Shown in pieces: positions 28,543 through 37,811 of a stretch of 64,000 bases of DNA (position 1 is its first letter; each line of letters opens with the position of its first letter). The stretch covers positions 496,001 through 560,000 of the forward strand of contig NZ_NOIG01000004.1 in the NCBI RefSeq assembly GCF_002245625.1. The letters run 5' to 3'. Position numbers and translations under genes: made by a program. The DNA comes from Acidovorax kalamii (lineage in GTDB: Bacteria > Pseudomonadota > Gammaproteobacteria > Burkholderiales > Burkholderiaceae_C). The notes beneath the pieces are model-generated. The model saw only the letters and a list, made by a program, of their open reading frames with translations, was not told where the DNA came from and did not search any database.

Positions 28543-29883
28543 ATGAGCAGCCCCGCCTCTGCCACCTACCCTGCGGCCGGTTTTGAAGAAAGCCCCGCCT
28601 CTCTCTCGCGGGCTGATACGCATGAAGACGTCACCCCAAGCGAAATCGCTGTGGGCGTGATCATTGGACGCTCGTCCGAGTATTTCGACTTCTTCGTTTT
28701 CGGGATCGCCTGCGTTCTCGTCTTCCCGTCCTTTCTGTTCCCCTTCCTGTCGCGCCTGGACGGCACGCTGATGGGCTTTGCGCTGCTGGCGGTCGCTTTT
28801 GTCGTGCGCCCGGTGGGTACAGCCATCTCCATGGCCATCCAGCGGCGATGGGGCCGGGGCACCAAGCTGACTGTGGCGCTCTTCCTGCTGGGCGTGTGCA
28901 CGGTGGGCATGGCGTTTTTGCCCGGCTACAAGGATGTGGGCCTGACGGCCGTGGTGGCGCTGCTGATCCTGCGCGTTGGCCAGGGGCTGGCGCTTGGCGG
29001 TTCGTGGGACGGCTTGCCATCGCTGCTGGCCATGTCGGCCCCCAAGGAGCGCCGGGGCTGGTACGCCATGATCGGCCAGTTGGGCGCCCCGCTGGGGTTT
29101 GTGCTGGCGGCGAGCCTGTTTGCCTACCTGTACAGCAGCCTCTCCGTGCAGGAGTTCCTGGCCTGGGGCTGGCGATATCCCTTCTTTGTGGCCTTTGCCG
29201 TGAACGTGGTGGCCCTGTTTGCGCGCTTGCGCCTAGTGGTGGGGCAGTCGTACTCTGAGCTGCTCAAGGACCGGGAACTGCAGCCCGTGCCCGTGAGCCG
29301 AGTCATGCGCGATGAAGGCAGCAATGTGCTGCTGGGCGCGTTTGCGGCGCTGGCCAGCTTTGCGCTGTTCCACCTGGTCACCGTGTTCCCGCTGTCGTGG
29401 ATCACGCTGTATTCCGAGCAGCCCGTGACCCAGATCCTGGGTGTGCAGATCGTTGGCGCCTTCCTGGCTGCGGGCGCCATCATGGTGTCCGGCTGGCTGT
29501 CGGACCACCTGGGCCGCCGCAAGCTGCTGGGCGGCATGGCGGTGCTGATTGGCGTGTTCAGCTTCATGGCACCCGTTCTGCTCAACTCCGGCGAGGTGGG
29601 CAGCACCATGTTCCTGCTGCTGGGCTTTGTGCTGCTGGGCCTGTCGTATGGCCAGGCCTCCGGCACCGTGACGGCCAATTTCTCGCCCCAGTACCGCTAC
29701 ACCGGCGCCGCCTTGTCGGCCGACCTGGCCTGGATCATCGGCGCGGCCTTTGCGCCCCTGGTGGCCCTGTACCTGTCGGCCCAGTTCGGCCTGCTGGCCG
29801 TGACGGTGTACCTGCTGTCCGGCGTGGCCTGCACGCTGGGCGCGCTGAACCTGAACCGGCGCATGGAGCGGCGGGATCGGTAA
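28543..29883 (+). CDS. MFS transporter, metabolite:proton symporter-like
   Basis: A 446-residue major facilitator protein with about 12 membrane helices. The cytoplasmic loop 2-3 region FVVRPVGTAISMAIQRRWGRGTKL and the later SDHLGRRKLLGG are the repeated MFS signatures of the metabolite:H+ symporter group, whose members carry organic acids, osmolytes or aromatic acids. GQGLALGGSWDGLPSLLAM is the helix-5 motif. The ATG at 28543 has GGAG eight bases upstream. It is divergent from cyoA and convergent with tolA. The substrate cannot be inferred. Confidence 0.85.
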   Translation: MSSPASATYPAAGFEESPASLSRADTHEDVTPSEIAVGVIIGRSSEYFDFFVFGIACVLVFPSFLFPFLSRLDGTLMGFALLAVAFVVRPVGTAISMAIQRRWGRGTKLTVALFLLGVCTVGMAFLPGYKDVGLTAVVALLILRVGQGLALGGSWDGLPSLLAMSAPKERRGWYAMIGQLGAPLGFVLAASLFAYLYSSLSVQEFLAWGWRYPFFVAFAVNVVALFARLRLVVGQSYSELLKDRELQPVPVSRVMRDEGSNVLLGAFAALASFALFHLVTVFPLSWITLYSEQPVTQILGVQIVGAFLAAGAIMVSGWLSDHLGRRKLLGGMAVLIGVFSFMAPVLLNSGEVGSTMFLLLGFVLLGLSYGQASGTVTANFSPQYRYTGAALSADLAWIIGAAFAPLVALYLSAQFGLLAVTVYLLSGVACTLGALNLNRRMERRDR

Positions 29884-29907
29884 AAGCCTGATGGAGGCCG
29901 TCCAAGT

Positions 29908-29973
29908 GATTTGCTACTCTATTGATAGCTGCTTGGGCTTGCCCATCAGGCGGTAGAGGCCAAAAAGGCTTGT
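29908..29973 (+). repeat. Dispersed intergenic repeat, copy after the MFS gene
   Basis: TGATTTGCTACTCTATTGAT, then an arm containing CCCATCAGGCGGTAGAGGC. A 23-base segment (29938-29960) is identical to one in the copy at 41611-41683, while the flanks vary. Elements of this type are common between genes of Comamonadaceae and can fold into a hairpin. Confidence 0.75.
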
Positions 29974-30003
29974 AAAAACGCCCGGTAACTACCGGGCGTT
30001 TTG
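29974..30003. terminator. Terminator between the convergent MFS and tolA genes
   Basis: AACGCCCGGTA (29977-29987) pairs with TACCGGGCGTT (29990-30000), preceded by A residues and followed by T residues. The loop is only two bases, so the outer stem probably opens to a larger loop. It can serve both convergent transcripts. Confidence 0.8.
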
Positions 30004-30097
30004 GTTTCTGAATGGGTCGAAGCACGGTGCGGTGCCAGGGCTTTGCCAAAAAAACCAGCCCGAACGGTTGGGGCGGTGGAGGGTAATCCCGCCTACG

Positions 30098-31066
30098 TCA
30101 GTCCTGGGGCCTGAAACCAATGGTCAGCGAAGACGGCACCCGCCCGTCCACATCGCGCGGCAGGGTCTCGGTCTTGTCCAGTGCACGCAGCACGGCGTCG
30201 TCCCAGGCTTTGTTGCCGCTGGGCTGCACCAGGCGCTTGCCCACGATGGTGCCGTCGGGGGACAGGCGCACCTCCACCTCGGCGCGTGGGTTGCCGGAGA
30301 TGGCGTCCGGGTACACGATGTTGGGCTTGACCTTGGCCGCGACCTTGCCGCCGTAGCTGCCCGAGGGGCCCGCGCTGCGCTGGGCCGTGCCTGTGGCGTT
30401 TTCGGCTCCAGTGGCACCTGCCATGCCCTGGATGCGGCGCATGTTGTCTTCGCGCAGCTTGGCCAGCTGCTTTTCTTCCGCTTCTGCCTTGCGCTTGGCG
30501 GCCTCTTCGGCCTTGCGCTTGTCTTCGGCCAGTTTTTTCTGCTTTTCCTGCTCGGCCTTCTTCTGCTCGGCCAGCAGCTTCTCGCGCTGTTCCTTGTCTT
30601 TTTCCTTTTGCAGGCGCTCTTTCTTCTCCTGCTCCAGGCGGTCACGGCGTTCTTCTTCCTTGCGCTCGCGTTCACGCTTCTCGCGTTCCTGCTGTTGTTC
30701 GCGGGCTTTCTTTTCCTGCTCCAGGCGCTTCTTCTCGCGTTCGATGGCGATGTCGGCTTCGCGCGTGTCGGGCGGCTGCACGGCGCGCACGGGCGGCGGT
30801 GGAGGCGGGGGCGGAACAACCGGTTCTGGCGTGGGGGGCGGTGGAGGGGGCGCCGGAGGCTCCACCGCACGCGCTGCGGCCTGGGTGGGCACGGCGGCCC
30901 ACAGTTCGGCCTCCACGGCGGGCTGGTCGGCCGTGTTCTTCCAGTTCACGCCCCAGGTGAGTGCGCCAATCAGCACCGCATGCACCAGCACCGCCAGCGT
31001 GATGGCGCGCAGGCGCGCCGGAGGGCGGGGCGGGGCAAACTGGTCGCGGTCGGTGTGGGCTTGCAT
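30098..31066 (-). CDS. tolA: Cell envelope protein TolA
   Basis: A 322-residue trans-periplasmic protein of the Tol-Pal system, which holds the outer membrane to the dividing cell wall. One membrane helix (LAVLVHAVLIGALTWGV) is followed by a Pro-rich stretch, a ~130-residue charged helical rod (KKRLEQEKKAREQQQEREK and similar), and a C-terminal TonB/TolA domain (YPDAISGNPRAEVEVRLSPDGTIV). It is the last gene of the ybgC-tolQ-tolR-tolA run; tolB and pal do not follow. Confidence 0.93.
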   Translation of the reverse strand: MQAHTDRDQFAPPRPPARLRAITLAVLVHAVLIGALTWGVNWKNTADQPAVEAELWAAVPTQAAARAVEPPAPPPPPPTPEPVVPPPPPPPPVRAVQPPDTREADIAIEREKKRLEQEKKAREQQQEREKRERERKEEERRDRLEQEKKERLQKEKDKEQREKLLAEQKKAEQEKQKKLAEDKRKAEEAAKRKAEAEEKQLAKLREDNMRRIQGMAGATGAENATGTAQRSAGPSGSYGGKVAAKVKPNIVYPDAISGNPRAEVEVRLSPDGTIVGKRLVQPSGNKAWDDAVLRALDKTETLPRDVDGRVPSSLTIGFRPQD

Positions 31067-31096
31067 GGGCGTGAGAGCGGCGCGCGGGGACGAGGT

Positions 31097-31525
31097 TCAA
31101 CCGCCTTGTTTGACGGAAAGGCCCACGCGCTGCACGCCTGCCTTCTGCAAGGCATCCATGGCCTTCACCACGGTTTCGTATTGCACGCCCTTGTCGGCGC
31201 TGATGACCACCGCGCTGGCGCTGTCGGCACCCTGGGCCTTCTGCCAGCGGCTCGCGGCGTCACCGATCTCGCGCTGGTTCAGGCTGCGGGTGGCTTCAGG
31301 TGTCTTGAACTGCAGCGTGCCGTCCTTGTTCACGATGACCTGCGCGACGACCTTGGGCATGTTCTTGCCCTTGCCGACGCTGGGTACATCGACCACGCCC
31401 GGCGTGAGCATGGGCGCCGTCACCATGAAGATGATGAGCAGCACCAGCATCACGTCGATGAAGGGCACCATGTTGATCTCGTTGATGGTGCGGCGGCCTC
31501 GGCCGCGGGATGCCATGGCGGGCAT
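31097..31525 (-). CDS. tolR: TolR, ExbD/TolR family proton-motive-force transducer
   Basis: A 142-residue inner-membrane protein that works with TolQ to energise TolA. The single helix begins NMVPFIDVMLVLLIIF and contains the proton-relay Asp; the periplasmic domain ends VMDALQKAGVQRVGLSV. The order tolQ-tolR-tolA with short gaps (15 and 30 bases) is the standard one. Confidence 0.95.
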   Translation of the reverse strand: MPAMASRGRGRRTINEINMVPFIDVMLVLLIIFMVTAPMLTPGVVDVPSVGKGKNMPKVVAQVIVNKDGTLQFKTPEATRSLNQREIGDAASRWQKAQGADSASAVVISADKGVQYETVVKAMDALQKAGVQRVGLSVKQGG

Positions 31526-31540
31526 GGGGCGCCTCCCGGA

Positions 31541-32250
31541 TCAGTGGCCCGAGGCCGTGTGGCCCGAGGACGCGGGCTGCGCGCCCAGGTTGCGCTGCAG
31601 GATGTTGGAGAACTCCTCGATGAAGGTCTCCTGGTGCGTGGCCACGCGGTCGATGTCGCGCGCAAAGCGGTTGTAGGCGATCACGGCCGGGATGGCAGCA
31701 AACAGGCCGATGGCGGTGGCCACCAGCGCTTCGGCAATGCCGGGTGCCACGGTGGCCAGCGTGACCTGCTCCATGCCTGCAAAGCCGGTGAACGCATGCA
31801 TGATGCCCCACACCGTGCCGAACAGGCCCACGTAGGGTGACACGGAACCGACGGAGGCCAGGAACGAAAGGCTGGACTCGACCACATCCATCTCGCGCTG
31901 GAAACTCGCGCGCATCGCGCGGCGCGCGCCGTCGAGCAGGGTGCCGGGGTCCACGATGCGGCGCTCGCGCAGCTTCTGGTACTCGCGCATGCCGCTGGCA
32001 AAAATGCGTTCCATGGGGCCGGCCTGCTTGGCGTTTTGCGCGGCAGCGGCATACAGGTCGTTCAGGCTGGTGCCTGACCAGAACTCGCGCTCGAAGTCCT
32101 CGTTCAGGGTCTTCACGCGCTTCAAGGCAAACAGCTTGCGGAAGATGGCCGCCCAACTGGCCACCGACACGCCCAGTAGCAGCAGCATCACGAGTTGCAC
32201 CACCCAGCTGGCGTGCAGCACCAGGGAGATGATGGACATGTTTTGGGAGT

Positions 32251-32254
<4 letters not shown>
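31541..32254 (-). CDS. tolQ: TolQ, MotA/TolQ/ExbB proton channel
   Basis: A 237-residue protein with three membrane helices and a large cytoplasmic loop. LASVGSVSPYVGLFGTVWGIM and ATAIGLFAAIPAVIAYNRF are the channel signatures. The start MNSQNMSIISLVL overlaps the ybgC stop codon (ATGA), so the two are translationally coupled; longer in-frame readings into ybgC are not credible. Confidence 0.95.
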
Positions 32255-32670
<416 letters not shown>

Positions 32671-32674
32671 TGGT

Positions 32675-33859
32675 TCAGCCGAGCAGCGTGCGCAACCGCG
32701 CCACGGACTCTTCCAGCTGTGCCATCGAGTTGGCGGTGGAGAAACGGATGAAACGCTCGGGCTCGGCCGTGCCGAAGTCGCGCCCCGGTGTCACCGCGAT
32801 GTGGGCGCGGCGCATGAGCTCGAACGCAAAGTCCCAGCTGCCGGTCACGCCCAGACGCTGCGCTGCCTGCGTGCAGTCGGCCCACGCATAGAAGGCGCCA
32901 TCGGGCATCACGGGCACGGTCAGGCCCAGTGACTGCAGCGCAGGGATGAAGAAGTCGCGCCTCGCCTTGAACTCGGCACGGCGGCGTTCGTATTCGGCAA
33001 TGCTCTCGGCCTCGAAGCAGGCCAGCGCCGCGTGCTGCGACACGGTGCTGGCGCAGATGAAAAGGTTCTGCGCCAGGCGCTCGACCACGGGCACCATGGC
33101 CTCGGGCACCACCATCCAGCCCAGGCGCCAGCCGGTCATGTTGAAGTATTTGCTGAAGCTGTTGATGCTGATGATGTTGTCGTCTATGGCGAGTGCGGTG
33201 TGACCAAACTCTTCCTCGTACGACAGGCCCAGGTAGATCTCGTCGATCATCGTGATGCCGTCGTGTGACCGCACCACGTCGTGGATGCGGCGCAGCTCGT
33301 CGGGTGCAATCGAGGTGCCGGTGGGGTTGGAGGGCGACGCCAGCAGCACGCCGCGCGTTTTGTCATTCCACGCCGCACGCACCTTGTCGGCGCTCAGCTG
33401 GTAGCGCTCGGCCGCCGTGGTGGGCAGCAGCACGGCCTTGCCCTCGGCGGCGCTCACAAAGTGGCGGTTGCAGGGGTAGCTTGGGTCCGGCATCAAGATC
33501 TCGTCGCCGGACTCGATGAGCGCAAGGCACGCGAGTTGCAGCGCGGCCGAAGCACCGGCCGTGACCACGATGCGGCGCGCAGGCACGTTGACGCCAAAGC
33601 GGCTCTGGTACCAGCCGCTGATGCGCTCGCGCAGCGCATCGAGGCCCAGCGCGTTGGTGTACTGCGTGGCGCCGTTGTGCACGGCGCGCGCGGCAGCCTC
33701 TTGCACCAGGGGCGGGGCGGTGAAGTCGGGCTCGCCGATGTTCAGGAAGATCATCGGCTCGCGCGTGCCAGCCACCTCGCGGGCCAGGGCCTGCGCGGCC
33801 TTGGCCACTTCCATCACATAGAACGGTTCAATGCGCTCGGCGCGCGTGGAAAACTTCAT
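32675..33859 (-). CDS. PLP-dependent class I/II aminotransferase
   Basis: A 394-residue fold-type I aminotransferase related to aspartate/aromatic transaminases. IFLNIGEPDFTAPP and TQYTNALGLDALRE are the N-terminal signatures; SPSNPTGTSI, the Asp in ITMIDEIYLGLSYE and the Schiff-base Lys in NSFSKYFNMTGWRLGW are the cofactor site; FIRFSTANSM carries the C-terminal carboxylate-binding Arg. The start MKFSTRAERIEPF is preferred to an upstream in-frame Met. The amino donor and acceptor cannot be decided. It sits between nusB and ybgC, with 91 bases before it. Confidence 0.9.
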   Translation of the reverse strand: MKFSTRAERIEPFYVMEVAKAAQALAREVAGTREPMIFLNIGEPDFTAPPLVQEAAARAVHNGATQYTNALGLDALRERISGWYQSRFGVNVPARRIVVTAGASAALQLACLALIESGDEILMPDPSYPCNRHFVSAAEGKAVLLPTTAAERYQLSADKVRAAWNDKTRGVLLASPSNPTGTSIAPDELRRIHDVVRSHDGITMIDEIYLGLSYEEEFGHTALAIDDNIISINSFSKYFNMTGWRLGWMVVPEAMVPVVERLAQNLFICASTVSQHAALACFEAESIAEYERRRAEFKARRDFFIPALQSLGLTVPVMPDGAFYAWADCTQAAQRLGVTGSWDFAFELMRRAHIAVTPGRDFGTAEPERFIRFSTANSMAQLEESVARLRTLLG

Positions 33860-33950
33860 GGCAAAGGCATCCTGCCCAGACTGGGCGTGGGGGCGTGGAG
33901 GGAGAAAACAGTGGAGCGGCCCCGACCGCACCGGTGGGGCCGGTGCGGGG

Positions 33951-34490
33951 TCAGGCAGCGCCTGCGCCTGCAGCCTTGTCGGCCGCCACTTCCACGGCGC
34001 GCAGCTTCGGTGCCAGGCCGTTGAGCACGGCGTTCACGTACTTGTGGCCGTCCGTGCCGCCGAACTCCTTGGCGAGTTCGATGCACTCGTTGAGCACCAC
34101 GCGCCAGGGCACATCGAGGCAATGCTGAAACTCATACACCCCGATCCACATCGTGGCGTGCTCGATGGGCGAGATCTCAGCCATCTTGCGGTCCAGCAGC
34201 GGGGTGATAAGCAGGTCCATCTCGGCTGCGTTGGCAATGCAGCCATGCAGCAGCGCGTCGTAGTGCACCGAGTCGGCCTTGTGAAAGCCTGCCAAGTCGC
34301 GCGTGAACGCGTCGATGGCATGGGCGTCGTTGCCGCCCACCAGGTGCTGGTACAGCGCCTGCAGCGCAAATTCGCGCGCGCGGCTGCGGTTGGATTTGGA
34401 GGCCGCTTTGCGCGTGCCCGTGCTCTTGAGGCCGGTGCGGCTCTGCTTGGGCGGACGGGGCGACGAAGGCGTGGGGGTGTTTTCGCTCAT
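33951..34490 (-). CDS. nusB: Transcription antitermination factor NusB
   Basis: A 179-residue all-helical RNA-binding protein that joins NusE at rRNA boxA to prevent premature termination. [19 protein letters not shown] begins the domain and [30 protein letters not shown] is the C-terminal signature. The N-terminal ~35 residues are Pro/Ser/Lys-rich and disordered. It overlaps ribH by four bases (ATGA), the standard ribH-nusB arrangement. Confidence 0.94.
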   Translation of the reverse strand: MSENTPTPSSPRPPKQSRTGLKSTGTRKAASKSNRSRAREFALQALYQHLVGGNDAHAIDAFTRDLAGFHKADSVHYDALLHGCIANAAEMDLLITPLLDRKMAEISPIEHATMWIGVYEFQHCLDVPWRVVLNECIELAKEFGGTDGHKYVNAVLNGLAPKLRAVEVAADKAAGAGAA

Positions 34491-34951
34491 GACAGTTCGT
34501 CCAGCAGGTTGGCCATTTCCACTGCCACGCGGGCAGCGTCGGTGCCCTTCTCGGTCTGGCGGGCAATCGCCTGTTCGAGGTTCTCGGTGGTGATGATGGC
34601 GTTGGCAATCGGGATCTGGTAGTCCAGCGCCAGGCGCGTGACGCCCGCGCCGGATTCGTTGGCCACCAGTTCGAAGTGGTAGGTTTCGCCACGGATGATG
34701 CAGCCCAGCGCGATCAGCGCGTCGAACTCATCGCTTTCGGCCATGGCTTGCAGGGCCACGGGCACTTCGAGTGCGCCGGGCACCAGCACATGCTTGATGT
34801 GCTTCTCTTGCACGCCCAGGGCCAGAAGCTCTGCGCGGCAGGCGGCGGCCAGGGTGTTGGTGATGCCTTCATTGAAGCGGGCCTGCACGATGCCGATGTG
34901 CAGCTTCTTGCCGTCCAATTTATCTGCGGTGCCTTTGTCTGCGCCAAACAT
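34487..34951 (-). CDS. ribH: 6,7-dimethyl-8-ribityllumazine synthase
   Basis: Penultimate step of riboflavin synthesis: condenses 3,4-dihydroxybutanone 4-phosphate with the ribitylamino-pyrimidine. The 154 residues carry the family motifs [28 protein letters not shown] (substrate site), [14 protein letters not shown] with the catalytic His nearby, and [11 protein letters not shown]. It is 19 bases after ribBA, whose product supplies one of its substrates. Confidence 0.96.
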   Translation of the reverse strand: MFGADKGTADKLDGKKLHIGIVQARFNEGITNTLAAACRAELLALGVQEKHIKHVLVPGALEVPVALQAMAESDEFDALIALGCIIRGETYHFELVANESGAGVTRLALDYQIPIANAIITTENLEQAIARQTEKGTDAARVAVEMANLLDELS

Positions 34952-34970
34952 AGTGATCCTGTTCCTGTCT

Positions 34971-36092
34971 TTATTCTTTGGGGATGAAGCCGGTGATTTC
35001 GAGGCCGTAGCCGGTCATGCTGGGCATGCGGCGCGGCTGGCCCATGAGGGCCATCTTGTGCACGCCGCATTCGCGCAGGATCTGCGCGCCCACGCCGTAG
35101 GTGCGCAGGTCCATGCGGCCGCGCTCGGGCGCCTGGGCGGAGCGGGCGGTGCCTTCAAACTGGGCCAGCAACTGCGCAGCGCTTTCGCCGCAGTTGAGCA
35201 GCACGGCCACGCCTTTGCCTTGTTTAACGAGGTATTGCAGGCTGGTGTCCAGCCCCCACGAGTGCATGGAGCGGTTGATTTCAAGCGCATCGAACACCGA
35301 CAGCGGCTCGTGCACGCGCACGGGCACCACGTCGTCGGTGCTCCACTGGCCTTTGACCAGCGCCAGGTGCACGGCCTGGCTGGGCTTGTCGCGGAAAGCG
35401 TGGGCGGTGAATTCGCCATAGGCCGTCTGCAGCGTGCGCGTGCCGACCTTTTCGACCAGCGACTCGTTGCGGCTGCGGTATTCGATCAGGTCGGCAATGG
35501 TGCCGATCTTGAGGCCATGCTCTGCCGCAAACAGCTGCAGATCGGGCAGGCGGGCCATGGTGCCATCGTCCTTCATGATCTCGCAGATCACCGATGCGGG
35601 GCTGCAGCCCGCCATGGCGGCCAGGTCGCAACCGGCTTCGGTATGGCCGGCGCGCATGAGCACGCCACCGTCCACGGCCTGCAGCGGGAAGATGTGGCCA
35701 GGCTGTACCAGGTCGCTGGGCTTGGAGTTGCGGTCCACCGCCACCTGCACGGTGCGGGCACGGTCGGCCGCCGAGATGCCGGTGGTCACACCCTCGGCCG
35801 CCTCGATGGAGACGGTGAACGCCGTGCTGTACACCGTGCCATTGCGCGCGGCCATGGGCGGCAGCTTGAGGAACTCACAGCGCTCGCGGGTGAGCGTCAG
35901 GCAGATCAGGCCCCGGCCGAAGCGGGCCATGAAGTTGATCGCCTCGGGCGTGACATGGTCGGCGGCCAGGACGAGGTCGCCTTCGTTTTCGCGGTCTTCT
36001 TCATCCACCAGGATGACGATGCGCCCGGCGCGCATCTCGGCCACGATGTCCTCGACAGGCGAGATCGGCACGGGGGTGAGGGGGGTGTTCAT
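34971..36092 (-). CDS. ribBA: RibBA-type protein: DHBP synthase with degenerate GTP cyclohydrolase II domain
   Basis: A 373-residue fusion. The N-terminal ~210 residues are 3,4-dihydroxy-2-butanone-4-phosphate synthase, with the acidic metal site [15 protein letters not shown] and the substrate segments [12 protein letters not shown] and [12 protein letters not shown]. The C-terminal domain aligns with GTP cyclohydrolase II, but where the zinc-binding Cys triad should follow RVH the sequence reads [18 protein letters not shown], with no Cys. It is therefore unlikely to hydrolyse GTP and is better seen as the RibBX type described in other proteobacteria. A separate ribA should exist elsewhere. 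Followed directly by ribH and nusB. Confidence 0.92.
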   Translation of the reverse strand: MNTPLTPVPISPVEDIVAEMRAGRIVILVDEEDRENEGDLVLAADHVTPEAINFMARFGRGLICLTLTRERCEFLKLPPMAARNGTVYSTAFTVSIEAAEGVTTGISAADRARTVQVAVDRNSKPSDLVQPGHIFPLQAVDGGVLMRAGHTEAGCDLAAMAGCSPASVICEIMKDDGTMARLPDLQLFAAEHGLKIGTIADLIEYRSRNESLVEKVGTRTLQTAYGEFTAHAFRDKPSQAVHLALVKGQWSTDDVVPVRVHEPLSVFDALEINRSMHSWGLDTSLQYLVKQGKGVAVLLNCGESAAQLLAQFEGTARSAQAPERGRMDLRTYGVGAQILRECGVHKMALMGQPRRMPSMTGYGLEITGFIPKE

Positions 36093-36318
36093 GGAAGGTT
36101 GGGGCTTTCTGTGGGAGCCTCTGGCGGCTTGCCAGCTGGCGGTGTGCTGCAGCACAGGTTCCCGTGGCCGGGGGCAGCTGCTGTGCCCCCAAGAAACCGC
36201 CCCAAAGAACATGCGATGCGGCGCTGCCGCACGTCAAAGGGGCATCGTGCCCCAAAACCTTGGATTTTAGTGCACCGGGGCTGGTTGCGTGCCTGAAAGG
36301 CGCGGCCCCTGACGCAGA

Positions 36319-36615
36319 TCAGATGGCGCTGCCCTGCAACACCACGTCCGACGTGGGGTAGGCCACGCAGGGCAGCACGCAGCCTTCTTCCTTTTCTTCG
36401 GCCGTGAGGCCCGGCCATTCGATGGCGTAGCGCACGGTGCCTTCGACCAGTTGGCCCAGGCAGGTGCGGCAGGTGCCGTTGCGGCAGGAACTGGGCCAGT
36501 CGATGCCGCCTTGCTCCATGGACAGCAGCAGCGGCTGCTCGGGCCAGGCGTCGCACTGGGTGCCATCGGGCTCGACCTTGGCGATGAAGAAAGGGGCGGC
36601 GGTGGGTGTCGTCAT
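36319..36615 (-). CDS. 2Fe-2S ferredoxin, plant/adrenodoxin-type
   Basis: A 98-residue electron-transfer protein. CRNGTCRTC with a later Cys in GCVLPC gives the CxxxxCxxC...C ligand set of plant-type 2Fe-2S ferredoxins. Its partner is not evident. It follows the DUF938 gene by 12 bases on the same strand, so the two are likely co-transcribed from the 545-base region upstream. Confidence 0.88.
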   Translation of the reverse strand: MTTPTAAPFFIAKVEPDGTQCDAWPEQPLLLSMEQGGIDWPSSCRNGTCRTCLGQLVEGTVRYAIEWPGLTAEEKEEGCVLPCVAYPTSDVVLQGSAI

Positions 36616-36627
36616 GGGCGTGTCTCT

Positions 36628-37266
36628 TCAGGGTTGGCGGGCGGCGTGGGTCCACACCAGCAGCAGGTTGTTGGCGGGCATGGCGTGCCGCGCGGCCAGT
36701 TGCAGGCCGGCCTGGGCGGCCACGGTTGTTACGTCTTCGATGCGTCGAATGCCCCAGGCGGCGTCTTGGGTACGCAGGCTGGCGTCAAAGGCCAGGTTGC
36801 CCGGTGCGGTAGGGATACCGTCTTCGAGGTAGGGGCCATACGTGACGAGGCGGCCGCCCGGTGCCAGGTGCCGCGCCGCGCCCTGCATCAGCCCGGTGCA
36901 GCAGGCCCAGGGGGCGATGTGCAGCATGTTGGCGCAGTAGACCAGGTCAAACGATGCGGCGACGAATGCCGGGCCCTCGCTGGGCCATCGGTCGTGCAGC
37001 ACGTCCAGCCGCCGGGGCTCCTGCATGTTGCGGGCACCGGCCTGCGCGGCCCACCCGGTGATGGAGCCAAAGTGGGTGTCCTGCAAGTCGGTGGGCTGCC
37101 AGGTCCAGCCGGGCAGGGCGGCGGCAAAGTGCGCGGCATGTTGGCCGGTGCCACTGGCGATCTCCAGCGCCGCCCCCGCTGGCGCAAGCAGGGCCAGCAG
37201 CTGCGCCAGGATGGGTCCCTGGTTGCGTTCTGCGGCAGGGCTGTGCTGGAGGAGGGCGTTGGACAT
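36628..37266 (-). CDS. DUF938 family, SAM-dependent methyltransferase-like protein
   Basis: A 212-residue protein with a class I methyltransferase fold. ALEIASGTGQHAAHFAAALP is the SAM-binding motif I, and WQPTDLQDTHFGSI is the acidic motif II. FDLVYCANMLHIAPW and LAPGGRLVTYGPYLEDG continue the fold and are typical of DUF938. The substrate is unknown. The 545-base non-coding region with DnaA boxes lies directly upstream of its start. Confidence 0.88.
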   Translation of the reverse strand: MSNALLQHSPAAERNQGPILAQLLALLAPAGAALEIASGTGQHAAHFAAALPGWTWQPTDLQDTHFGSITGWAAQAGARNMQEPRRLDVLHDRWPSEGPAFVAASFDLVYCANMLHIAPWACCTGLMQGAARHLAPGGRLVTYGPYLEDGIPTAPGNLAFDASLRTQDAAWGIRRIEDVTTVAAQAGLQLAARHAMPANNLLLVWTHAARQP

Positions 37267-37287
37267 GAATGTTTTTGGCTATTTGCG

Positions 37288-37331
37288 CGCGTCTATCAAG
37301 CGCTGATAGCTATCAAATAAGGAGCGCTTGT
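37288..37331 (-). repeat. Dispersed intergenic repeat, partial copy
   Basis: On the minus strand it reads AGCGCTCCTTATTTGATAGC and then TATCAGCGCTTGATAG, the same TGATAGC plus AGCGC arm layout as the other copies. It lies just upstream of the DUF938 start codon. Confidence 0.5.
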
Positions 37332-37377
37332 GGGTGTGCCGGTGTGCAATGTACCGCAGATGCCTTGTCCGGCGGGG

Positions 37378-37491
37378 TGCCTGTTTTTTAAGCGGCGCAA
37401 GGATATTCCTTGCAAATCAAGCACTTAACCTTGTCATACAAGGCTTGTTCACAGTTATCCACAAGATTGTCCAGTGTCGGGCGGGATAACC
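37378..37491. repeat. DnaA-box repeat unit 1 (114 bp)
   Basis: First of three imperfect direct repeats. It starts TGCCTGTTTTTTAAG, carries the palindromes CAAGGATATTCCTTG (37398-37412) and CCTTGTCATACAAGG (37429-37443), a perfect DnaA box TTATCCACA (37455-37463) and a closing GGGATAAC (37483-37490), which is the complement of GTTATCCC. GTTATCC and GGATAAC face each other across 23 bases. Confidence 0.8.
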
Positions 37492-37550
37492 GGGGCGCGG
37501 GAGGTCTTGGCTGTGGGTGGTTGGTCCCGGGGTTGGACGGTGCTTCTGGC

Positions 37551-37664
37551 TGCCTGTTTTTTGATCAATTCAAGGATATTCTTTGTGAATCAAATACTTA
37601 GCGGTGTCATACAGGGCTTGTTCAAAGTTATCCACATGATTGTCCAGTGCAGAAAGGGATAACC
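37551..37664. repeat. DnaA-box repeat unit 2 (114 bp)
   Basis: Second unit, exactly the same length as the first and offset from it by 173 bases. TGTCATACA (37605-37613), TTATCCACA (37628-37636) and GGGATAAC (37656-37663) keep the spacings of 23 and 28 bases seen in the other units. The left palindrome is degenerate (CAAGGATATTCTTTG). Confidence 0.8.
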
Positions 37665-37684
37665 GCTGCTGGCTTTTGAGGGGT

Positions 37685-37798
37685 TGCTTAAAAAATATGC
37701 AATGCGGGGTGTGTCCTTACAAATCAAGCACTTGGAGTTGTCATACAGGACTTGCCAAAACTTATCCACATGATTGTCCAGCGGCAGCAGGGATAACC
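37685..37798. repeat. DnaA-box repeat unit 3 (114 bp)
   Basis: Third unit, with a more diverged left half. TGTCATACA (37739-37747), TTATCCACA (37762-37770) and GGGATAAC (37790-37797) again have start-to-start spacings of 23 and 28 bases. It ends 14 bases before the DUF427 stop codon. Confidence 0.8.
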
Positions 37799-37811
37799 CA
37801 CAGGCTGTGGT

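Noticed and set aside
36093-36310. Possible FMN riboswitch upstream of ribBA
   Set aside because: The region was read on the minus strand; the conserved FMN aptamer blocks are absent. Only a GC-rich hairpin (GGGGGCA with TGCCCCC) is seen, so no riboswitch is called.
37378-37798. CRISPR array
   Set aside because: Only three units, 114 bp long and imperfect, with no short identical repeats separated by unique spacers and no cas genes.
37378-37798. Chromosomal origin oriC
   Set aside because: There is no dnaA, dnaN, gyrB, rpmH or parAB nearby and no clear AT-rich unwinding region; a DnaA-binding site other than oriC is the more cautious reading.
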